This document shows positions 9,088-13,932 of a stretch of 13,932 bases of DNA, in pieces. The position numbers and the translations under genes were made by a program. The notes beneath the pieces are model-generated. The model was not told the DNA's origin and did not search any database. It was given only the letters and a program-made list of their open reading frames with translations. The DNA is taken from the NCBI GenBank assembly GCA_014380705.1, contig JACMJI010000193.1, positions 1 to 13,932 of the forward strand, given 5' to 3'. Numbering within the stretch: position 1 is the first letter of the stretch; every line of letters begins with the position of its first letter. This stretch comes from Gorillibacterium sp. (GTDB taxonomy: Bacteria > Bacillota > Bacilli > Paenibacillales > NBRC-103111).

Positions 9088-9114
9088 GAAAAGCTCGCCC
9101 TAAGACGGCTTTTC
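9088..9114 (-). terminator. Hairpin at the nusG stop, possible weak terminator
   Basis: The minus strand reads GAAAAGC (9108-9114), CGTC-TTAG-GGCG, a bulged A, and GCTTTTC (9088-9094), about 11 bp in all. The first base is the last base of the nusG TAG stop. The U-run lies in the 3' arm and only ATAAGAGG follows, so termination is probably partial. It marks a boundary between nusG and rplK although no good promoter is visible in the spacer. Confidence 0.45.
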
Positions 9115-9647
9115 TATAATTTCTCCACTTGAGTAAAATCGAGCTCTAGCGGGGTTTCTCTACCAAACATGTTCACGTGTACCTTCAACTTGTTCTTGTC
9201 AAAGAGAATCTCTTCAACAGAACCCACGAAGTCAGCAAAGGGACCTACCTTCACGCGAACGGTTTCTTTCAACTCAAAGTCGATTCTCGGCTTTGGTTCC
9301 TCCATGCCCATGTGACGCAGAATGGCCTCAACTTCGTCAGGCAGAAGCGCAGTTGGCTTCGAGCCCGAACCTGTAGAACCTACAAATCCAGTCACGCCGG
9401 GAGTGTTGCGAACGACATACCAAGAGTCATCGGTCTGAATCATTTCCACGAGGACATATCCAGGATAAACCTTGCGCATGACGGTTTTCTTCTTACCGTC
9501 CTTGCTCACTACTTCCTCTTCCATTGGGACGAGGACGCGAAAGATTTTGTCCATCATGTTCATAGATTCGACGCGCTTCTCCAAGTTGGCCTTCACTTTG
9601 TTCTCATACCCGGAGTAGGTATGGACGACATACCATCTTTTCTCCAT
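9114..9647 (-). CDS. nusG: Transcription elongation/antitermination factor NusG
   Basis: NusG binds the RNA polymerase clamp; in Bacillus it also stimulates pausing at some sites. It has 177 residues, the family length for Bacillus. The ATG start (9645-9647), MEKRWYVVHTYSGYENKVK, has AAGGAG 6 nt upstream; a longer frame start is not supported. The NGN domain spans about 4-108 (YPGYVLVEM, TPGVTGFVG). A linker leads to the KOW domain at about 127-177 (VKVGPFADFVGSVEEI, NMFGRETPLELDFTQVEKL). It lies 19 nt after secE and forms the usual rpmG-secE-nusG unit. Confidence 0.98.
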   Translation of the reverse strand: MEKRWYVVHTYSGYENKVKANLEKRVESMNMMDKIFRVLVPMEEEVVSKDGKKKTVMRKVYPGYVLVEMIQTDDSWYVVRNTPGVTGFVGSTGSGSKPTALLPDEVEAILRHMGMEEPKPRIDFELKETVRVKVGPFADFVGSVEEILFDKNKLKVHVNMFGRETPLELDFTQVEKL

Positions 9648-9666
9648 GATCGTCTCCTTGGTCACT

Positions 9667-9879
9667 TTACTTAGTGACTAGTCGCACCAATTCGGAAATT
9701 ATTAAATCCAAAACGGTGAAATAGATTGCCACAAAAACAACCGTAACGATGACCACAATCGTATAACTGGTTAGTTCCTTGCGACCGGGCCATTTGACCT
9801 TGCGCAACTCTCCCCAGCTTTCCGAAAAGAAAGTGAACGAGGAGCTGAATCCTTGCTTCATTCTGGTTACGAATCCCAC
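9667..9879 (-). CDS. secE: Preprotein translocase subunit SecE
   Basis: SecE is the small essential membrane subunit of the SecYEG channel. It has 70 residues from a GTG start (9877-9879), MGFVTRMKQGF; GGAGG lies 7 nt upstream and overlaps the space after the rpmG stop. The conserved cytoplasmic segment ELRKVKWPGRKE (24-35) precedes a single membrane span (about 38-62, SYTIVVIVTVVFVAIYFTVLDLI). This is the short, single-span form usual in Gram-positive bacteria. The open frame extends upstream into rpmG, but those residues are not SecE-like. The gaps are 20 nt to rpmG and 19 nt to nusG. Confidence 0.95.
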   Translation of the reverse strand: MGFVTRMKQGFSSSFTFFSESWGELRKVKWPGRKELTSYTIVVIVTVVFVAIYFTVLDLIISELVRLVTK

Positions 9880-9899
9880 AACTACACCTCCGTAATACT

Positions 9900-10049
9900 C
9901 TACCGGGTCTCGCGATGAAGCTGATGAGAATTGCAGAATTTGCAATATTTCTTCTTCTCCAAGCGGTCAGGGTTGTTACGCTTGTTTTTGTTGGACGAAT
10001 AGTTCCTCTGCTTACAGCTTGTACAGGCCAACGTAATAATAACCCGCAT
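9900..10049 (-). CDS. rpmG: 50S ribosomal protein L33 (zinc-ribbon type)
   Basis: This 49-codon gene begins [17 protein letters not shown] and ends in SHQLHRETR. Four cysteines (C9, C12, C36, C39) form two CxxC knuckles, the zinc-containing C+ form of L33. The ATG (10047-10049) has AGGAGG 8 nt upstream. It is the first gene of rpmG-secE-nusG. Bacillales commonly hold several L33 paralogues, including zinc-free forms induced by zinc limitation; whether this genome has another cannot be seen. Confidence 0.95.
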   Translation of the reverse strand: MRVIITLACTSCKQRNYSSNKNKRNNPDRLEKKKYCKFCNSHQLHRETR

Positions 10050-10081
10050 GGATCACACCTCCTGAGACAACCAATTAAAGA

Positions 10082-10118
10082 ACCCCGATTGTCCTGAGTA
10101 AACTCCGACAAATAGGGT
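10082..10118 (-). other. 5'-terminal hairpin of the rpmG-secE-nusG transcript
   Basis: The minus strand folds as ACCCT/GGGGT, a small internal loop, TTGTC/GACAA, then GAG-TTTA-CTC: about 13 pairs over 37 nt. It starts only a few nt past the predicted transcription start and ends about 33 nt before the rpmG ATG. The following bases TCTTTAATT are moderately T-rich, so weak termination is possible. Protection of the 5' end is the other simple reading. Confidence 0.55.
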
Positions 10119-10128
10119 CACCTAAGAT

Positions 10129-10158
10129 AATTTAGCATATGCGTCAATACTCTGTCAA
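10129..10158 (-). promoter_or_regulatory. Sigma-A-type promoter for rpmG-secE-nusG
   Basis: The -35 is a perfect TTGACA (10153-10158). After an 18-bp spacer the -10 is TAAATT (10129-10134), preceded by an extended TG-n. An A/T-rich stretch (ACTTTTAACTTTTT) lies directly upstream and could act as an UP element. The predicted start is near 10122. The rest of the spacer toward sigH (10160-10300) is A/T-rich with one inverted repeat and no gene. Confidence 0.7.
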
Positions 10159-10300
10159 GAAAAAGTTAAAAGTTATGCAAACTACTGGTTGATGTTTTCC
10201 AGGAAATAGTCAAATAAAACTGGGAAAACTATTTATTACTTATCACTATGAACAATTTGGTGCAATGTCAAACCTAGTAAATTACTTCATTAAAAAATGC

Positions 10301-10332
10301 AAAAAAACACCTATCCTCTTAAAGGGAATAGA
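10301..10332 (-). terminator. Intrinsic terminator after sigH
   Basis: Right after the sigH stop the minus strand forms ATCTATTCC/GGATAGGT (about 8 bp with one bulged T, 8-nt loop), followed by G and seven Ts (10301-10307). It separates sigH from the rpmG unit. Confidence 0.85.
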
Positions 10333-10334
10333 TG

Positions 10335-10982
10335 CTAATACGTATCACGCGCTTCCAAATATCGCTCAAGCTTACGCTTAACCCTTTGAAGTGCATTATC
10401 AATTGATTTAACATGACGATCCAGATCAACAGCGATTTCCTGGTAAGATCGGCCATCTAAGTAAAGCATAAGCACTTTACGTTCCAAATCGCTTAAGATT
10501 TCCTCCATCTTATCTTCCAAGCCGCTAAATTCTTCCCGGTTAATAATGAGTTCCTCCGGGTCAGTTACTTTGGGTCCGCAGATGATATCAAGAAGTGTCC
10601 GATCTGATTCTTCATCATAGATAGGCTTGTCCAAAGAAACATACGAATTAAGAGGAATATGCTTCTGACGAGTTGCAGTCTTAATGGCAGTAATGATCTG
10701 ACGTGTAATACAAAGCTCAGCAAAAGCCTTGAACGAAGCTAGCTTATCACCACGATAATCACGTATTGCTTTGTAAAGACCAATCATTCCTTCTTGCACA
10801 ATATCTTCGCGGTCCGCACCAATTAGAAAATAGGAACGAGCTTTAGCTCGAACAAAATTCTTATACTTGTTAATCAGAAACTCCAACGCATCTGATTTAC
10901 CTTGACGCACGGCCTCGACATTATCCTCGTCGGCCATTAGGGCATAGTCCAGCTTTCTTAAATCATTGAGGTCAATACCCAC
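10335..10982 (-). CDS. sigH: RNA polymerase sigma factor SigH (sigma-30)
   Basis: SigH directs transition-phase and early sporulation genes in Bacillus. It has 215 residues (B. subtilis 218). The GTG start (10980-10982) has GGAGGG 7 nt upstream. Region 2 is at about 31-105, with the near-invariant NFVRAKARSYFLIGADREDI and FKAFAELCITRQIITAIK. Region 4 is at about 158-207, with the DNA-binding helix-turn-helix YQEIAVDLDRHVKSIDNALQ. The N-terminal about 25 residues diverge from B. subtilis, as is normal. It has its own promoter and terminator and so is a monocistronic option, while readthrough from rae1 is also possible. Its presence fits a spore-forming lineage. Confidence 0.97.
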   Translation of the reverse strand: MGIDLNDLRKLDYALMADEDNVEAVRQGKSDALEFLINKYKNFVRAKARSYFLIGADREDIVQEGMIGLYKAIRDYRGDKLASFKAFAELCITRQIITAIKTATRQKHIPLNSYVSLDKPIYDEESDRTLLDIICGPKVTDPEELIINREEFSGLEDKMEEILSDLERKVLMLYLDGRSYQEIAVDLDRHVKSIDNALQRVKRKLERYLEARDTY

Positions 10983-11061
10983 AAAAAATCCCTCCGGCCA
11001 GGCTTGTCAGGCTGCAAATACGTACTCTATCGTATATTAGTCAAGCCAAACATGTGAATTA

Positions 11062-11091
11062 AGTATACATGATGGTTCCGATTATCGTCAA
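11062..11091 (-). promoter_or_regulatory. Sigma-A-type promoter for sigH
   Basis: The -35 is TTGACG (11086-11091), the spacer is 18 bp, and the -10 is TATACT (11062-11067); each hexamer matches 5 of 6 bases. The leader to the GTG start is about 70-75 nt. A second, weaker TTGACT occurs inside the leader without a good -10. In B. subtilis sigH is transcribed by sigma-A and repressed by AbrB; no AbrB site can be called by eye. Confidence 0.7.
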
Positions 11092-11096
11092 CCTAG

Positions 11097-11134
11097 TGAA
11101 AGTACGATCTATGCGAAAGAATGTAATACTTTCA
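11097..11134 (-). repeat. 8-bp inverted repeat between rae1 and the sigH promoter
   Basis: The perfect arms TGAAAGTA and TACTTTCA lie at 11127-11134 and 11097-11104, separated by 22 nt. It begins 1 nt past the rae1 stop and ends 5 nt upstream of the sigH -35. A nested alternative GAAAG/CTTTC is also present. No T-run follows, so it is a poor terminator; an operator is possible but unsupported. Confidence 0.4.
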
Positions 11135-11135
11135 A

Positions 11136-11648
11136 CTATTTGTCTCCTCTTCGCCATTTTTCTAAAACATCTCTGGTATCTTGACTTATCTTGCTATCAA
11201 ACGTGTTACGGGAATGAGTTGACTCATTGATCTGTTTCCGTATATCTTTACGGCTTTCACGCACCTTGATAAGAAGCTCTCTTGCGGATATCCGCAGTGC
11301 TCCTCGACCAAACACAACATGTTGCTCTGTCATATCTGAGGTTGCAACATATACTTGTCTCCGCCGTCCTGTGAGATCTGATACCAAACGCTCGATCAGC
11401 TCATCTGCTGTCTCTTTTTCCTTCGTGTAGACAACGTGTAGCTTACTATGCTCATATTTACCGCCATGACCAGGAATCTGATACGCATCGAATACAAGAT
11501 ATATCGTCATATCAGAGTAACCCCGGTAATCAGAGAGAATATCGATCAGTCGATCACGCGCATCCTCTAGACGGATGTCACGAAGCTTAGCTAACTCGGG
11601 CCAGGCTCCAATGATGTTATACCCATCAACTATTAAATAGTCTTTCAT
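11136..11648 (-). CDS. rae1: Ribosome-associated endoribonuclease Rae1 (YacP, NYN/PIN-like domain)
   Basis: In B. subtilis the YacP orthologue, renamed Rae1, enters the ribosomal A site and cleaves certain mRNAs in a translation-dependent way. It has 170 residues, matching B. subtilis. The start is ATG (11646-11648), MKDYLIVDGYNIIGAWPEL. Acidic PIN/NYN-type positions are visible: D8 in IVDGYN, D54 in LVFDAY, D82 in ETADE and D105 in ATSDMTEQ. GRGALRISAREL and the C-terminal EKWRRGD are family hallmarks. It starts 5 nt after the rlmB stop and shows no good Shine-Dalgarno sequence, so its translation is probably coupled to rlmB. The longer open frame overlapping rlmB is not supported by homology. 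Confidence 0.95.
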   Translation of the reverse strand: MKDYLIVDGYNIIGAWPELAKLRDIRLEDARDRLIDILSDYRGYSDMTIYLVFDAYQIPGHGGKYEHSKLHVVYTKEKETADELIERLVSDLTGRRRQVYVATSDMTEQHVVFGRGALRISARELLIKVRESRKDIRKQINESTHSRNTFDSKISQDTRDVLEKWRRGDK

Positions 11649-11653
11649 ATTCG

Positions 11654-12397
11654 CTATTTCACTGTCTGGCGCTGGCGCACAACCTCGTACATAAGAACAG
11701 AAGCGGCAACCGAAGCATTTAAGGAATTTATGTTTCCGAACATGGGTAATTTGACGAGAAAATCGCATTTTTCCCGAATAAGCCGTCCTATTCCTTTACT
11801 CTCATTGCCGATGACTAAAGCTAGAGGAATACGGAAGTCGGTTTGATATACATCTTGCTTTGCTCCACCATCTGCTCCCGCTACCCAGATACCACGTTCT
11901 TTTAACATGTCAATTGTCTGGGCAAGGTTAGTTACCTTCGCGACCGGAACATACTCAATGGCACCAGCAGATGTTTTGGACACCGTAGCAGTTAGACCTA
12001 CAGATCTACGTTTAGGAATAATTACACCATGTACACCCGTGCACTCTGCTGTTCGTAGAATGGAGCCCAAGTTATGTGGATCTTCAATTTCATCTAACAA
12101 AAGCAGAAAGGGAACCTCGCCCTCTTTCTCTGCGGCTTTAAGGATATCATCAAGTTCTGCATAGTCATAGGCAGCGACTTGAGCTACCACCCCTTGATGC
12201 TGTACTTCTCCAACCATTTGGTCCAGCTTACGTTTATCCACGGTCTGTATAATAATGCCGAGGGGTTTAGCTTCAGCAATGACAGGCCCGATGTAATGTT
12301 TCAATCCGCCTTCTGCTATCCATATTTTGTGAATCGTTCTTCCAGCCCGGAGCGCTTCCAGTACCGAGTGTTTTCCCGCTAAAAATTCTTCTTCCAT
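11654..12397 (-). CDS. rlmB: 23S rRNA 2'-O-methyltransferase RlmB (TrmH/SpoU family)
   Basis: This is a SPOUT-class enzyme; the E. coli orthologue makes Gm2251 in the 23S rRNA P loop. It has 247 residues. An N-terminal substrate-binding domain (about 4-77, FLAGKHSVLEALRAGR) precedes the trefoil-knot catalytic domain. Motif 1 is DPHNLGSILRTAE (N109, R115, E118), motif 2 is LVIGNESKGI (194-203), and motif 3 is NINSLNASVAAS (222-233, key N227). The ATG start (12395-12397) has AGGAGG 9 nt upstream. It is the B. subtilis YacO equivalent. The exact target in this lineage is inferred; TrmH-family paralogues methylate other sites. Confidence 0.95.
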   Translation of the reverse strand: MEEEFLAGKHSVLEALRAGRTIHKIWIAEGGLKHYIGPVIAEAKPLGIIIQTVDKRKLDQMVGEVQHQGVVAQVAAYDYAELDDILKAAEKEGEVPFLLLLDEIEDPHNLGSILRTAECTGVHGVIIPKRRSVGLTATVSKTSAGAIEYVPVAKVTNLAQTIDMLKERGIWVAGADGGAKQDVYQTDFRIPLALVIGNESKGIGRLIREKCDFLVKLPMFGNINSLNASVAASVLMYEVVRQRQTVK

Positions 12398-12437
12398 TAT
12401 TTATATCCTCCTAAGAGTTAACCCAAATTTATTCCAG

Positions 12438-12839
12438 TTACTGACTGATGCTGTTCATCATTATCTCATGCAGGCGAGTAAACTTCTGCTGATAATAAAG
12501 ATACCCGATTAAACATTCAAAAGCGGTGCTGTGCCGATACACAAGCACGTCCGTATTCTTCGGCACCGAACCGGATTTGGCATTGCGCCCTCGACGTACC
12601 ATATTTAACTCTTCCTCAGACAGAAGTGGCATCAAACGTTCGAGCGCTTTAGCTTGTGCTTTAGCTGATACATAACGCGTACATTCCATATGAAGATGGT
12701 GGGGGCGATGGTTAGGCTGAGATGCAACAAATTGACGTACGAACAGGTCGTAGACAGCATCACCGATAAAAGCTAACGCAAGTGGACCCATCAGGTTTGG
12801 TTCTTTAGCTGGTAAAAATGAAAATATCGTGTTATCCAT
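12438..12839 (-). CDS. mrnC: Mini-ribonuclease III
   Basis: Mini-III is an RNase III catalytic domain without a double-stranded-RNA-binding domain; in B. subtilis it trims both ends of 23S rRNA precursor. It has 133 residues from ATG at 12837-12839 (MDNTIFSFLP). A GTG three codons upstream is open but overlaps the AAGGAG Shine-Dalgarno, whereas that site is 8 nt before the ATG. The metal-binding signature LALAFIGDAVYDLFVR carries D27; RRGRNAKSG and STAFECLIGYLY (E108) complete the fold. The Shine-Dalgarno overlaps the cysS stop (TAAGGAG), suggesting coupled translation. It lies 40 nt before rlmB. Confidence 0.96.
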   Translation of the reverse strand: MDNTIFSFLPAKEPNLMGPLALAFIGDAVYDLFVRQFVASQPNHRPHHLHMECTRYVSAKAQAKALERLMPLLSEEELNMVRRGRNAKSGSVPKNTDVLVYRHSTAFECLIGYLYYQQKFTRLHEIMMNSISQ

Positions 12840-12851
12840 AAATTGCACTCC

Positions 12852-13932
12852 TTATTTCCGCCGCCAGTGCATGCCCTGTGGAGTATCCTCAATAATAATC
12901 CCAAGGTTTGTAAGAATATCGCGGATCTCATCAGCGCGGCTCCAGTTTTTCGTTCTACGAGCCTCTTGCCGTTCCTCGATAAGTCGATTAACCTCTTCGT
13001 CTACGTTCTCTGCTTCCTCTGTATAGAGAAGTTGAAGCACCTCATCCATATGCTCATAAGCTGTGATTAACTCTTTAAGCACCTCTACTGTAACTTTCTC
13101 TGCCTGCATATAACGATTAGCGGCAGCAGCCAAATCAAACATCGCTGTAATTGCGTCCGGTGTATTAAAATCTTCACTCATGCTTCTTTCGAAATGAGCT
13201 ACCGCTTGGTCCACTGCCTGTCTAACAACTGCGGCCTCACTCTGACCTGAATTTATAAGATTGCCAGCTTCCTGAGTAACATCGACCTGCTCCAAGGTTT
13301 GCAAACGGTAACGAAGATTGGCAAAACTATTATTCAGCCGCTCTACACCCGCTTCCGCTTGATGGAGGGAATCTCCGTTGTAATTAAGCGGATTACGATA
13401 ATGGGTGGAGAGGATTACATAACGCAGCCATTCCGCACGATTTTCCCTGAGGAGTTGACGAACGGTTAGACCGTTGCCAATTGATTTTGACATTTTCTCG
13501 TTATCAATATTAAGAAAAGCGTTGTGCATCCAGTAGTGAGCGAGCGGTTTCCCATGCAACGATTCAGATTGAGCAACTTCACATTCATGATGTGGGAACT
13601 GTAAATCCTCACCACCCCCATGAATATCTATGGTTACTCCTAGGTACTTTGCAACCATGGCAGAGCATTCAATATGCCAACCTGGACGCCCTTTACCCCA
13701 AGGGCTTGACCAATTGATCTCACCAGATTTGGCTTTCTTCCATAGAACAAAATCCTGTGGGCTTTTCTTGCGTCCATCTACTTCAACCCGGATTCCATGT
13801 TGCAGATCCTCTAAATTCTTGTGTGAGATTTGACCATATTTCTCAAAGCTTTCTGTGCGGAAGTAGACATCGCCTCCACTTTCATAGGCGACATCCTGTT
13901 CAATTAATCCATTGACGAAAGCTATAATCTCT
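12852..13932 (-). CDS. cysS: Cysteinyl-tRNA synthetase (C-terminal 359 residues, N-terminus outside the window)
   Basis: This class I aminoacyl-tRNA synthetase charges tRNA-Cys. The frame is open from the right edge to TAA at 12852-12854; about 107 N-terminal residues, including the HIGH motif, lie outside (B. subtilis 466 residues). An ATG at 13658 is internal, because HIECSA and about 90 further family-like residues precede it. Zinc ligands visible are Cys in HIECSAM (codon 13665-13667) and the His and Glu in FPHHECE. The KMSKS signature is at 13482-13496. The C-terminal anticodon-binding helices end in IIIEDTPQGMHWRRK. Its stop overlaps the mrnC ribosome-binding site. Confidence 0.97.
   Translation of the reverse strand, partial: EIIAFVNGLIEQDVAYESGGDVYFRTESFEKYGQISHKNLEDLQHGIRVEVDGRKKSPQDFVLWKKAKSGEINWSSPWGKGRPGWHIECSAMVAKYLGVTIDIHGGGEDLQFPHHECEVAQSESLHGKPLAHYWMHNAFLNIDNEKMSKSIGNGLTVRQLLRENRAEWLRYVILSTHYRNPLNYNGDSLHQAEAGVERLNNSFANLRYRLQTLEQVDVTQEAGNLINSGQSEAAVVRQAVDQAVAHFERSMSEDFNTPDAITAMFDLAAAANRYMQAEKVTVEVLKELITAYEHMDEVLQLLYTEEAENVDEEVNRLIEERQEARRTKNWSRADEIRDILTNLGIIIEDTPQGMHWRRK

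Noticed and set aside
10249..10271. TTGACA on the minus strand just after the sigH terminator as a promoter
   Set aside because: No acceptable -10 at 16-18 bp (the hexamer there is TAGTGA); the TTGACA at 10153-10158 is far better supported.

Overview
The window carries one conserved housekeeping block of a low-to-mid GC Gram-positive bacterium, and every gene is on the minus strand. Three things point to Bacillales, most likely Paenibacillaceae (Paenibacillus or a close relative): the gene order cysS-mrnC-rlmB-rae1-sigH-rpmG-secE-nusG-rplK-rplA-rplJ-rplL-rsmC-rpoB-rpoC; the protein sequences, which align closely from memory with Bacillus subtilis; and the RpoB C-terminus. The genus is an inference from memory, not a search result.

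Layout, read in the direction of transcription (high to low coordinates). At 13932-11136 lies a processing group: the 3' part of cysS (cysteinyl-tRNA synthetase), mrnC (Mini-RNase III), rlmB (23S rRNA 2'-O-methyltransferase) and rae1/yacP (ribosome-associated endoribonuclease). They are tightly packed with short gaps. sigH follows with its own sigma-A-like promoter (11062-11091) and an intrinsic terminator (10301-10332). Next comes rpmG-secE-nusG from a promoter at 10129-10158. The 49-codon rpmG and the GTG-started secE are easy to miss. Then rplK-rplA (L11, L1) follow a structured leader, and rplJ-rplL (L10, L7/L12) have their own promoter and an L10-leader attenuator, ending in a strong terminator (6416-6454). 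A small rRNA-type methyltransferase gene (rsmC/ybxB) precedes rpoB and rpoC. rpoB has its own promoter (5607-5635) and a leader of about 450 nt. rpoC runs off the left edge.

Together the genes serve transcription and translation: RNA polymerase beta and beta', elongation factor NusG, a stationary-phase sigma factor, stalk and L1-arm ribosomal proteins, rRNA maturation and modification, a translocase subunit and a tRNA synthetase. I see no mobile element, CRISPR array, tRNA, rRNA or accessory system.

The interest is in the untranslated RNA. (1) The rpoB leader holds a terminator whose left arm is shared with a competing 10-bp hairpin, an attenuator-like design. (2) Two copies of a TGTGGGAGG...ACCACA motif sit just before the Shine-Dalgarno sites of both rplK and rplA and are candidate L1 autoregulatory sites. 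(3) The rpoB-rpoC spacer is closed by a long-range inverted repeat. (4) The rpmG transcript probably begins with a long hairpin. Six of the 14 visible starts are non-ATG (TTG for rpoB and rpoC; GTG for rplA, secE, sigH and probably rsmC). All start choices, structures and promoters were read by eye.
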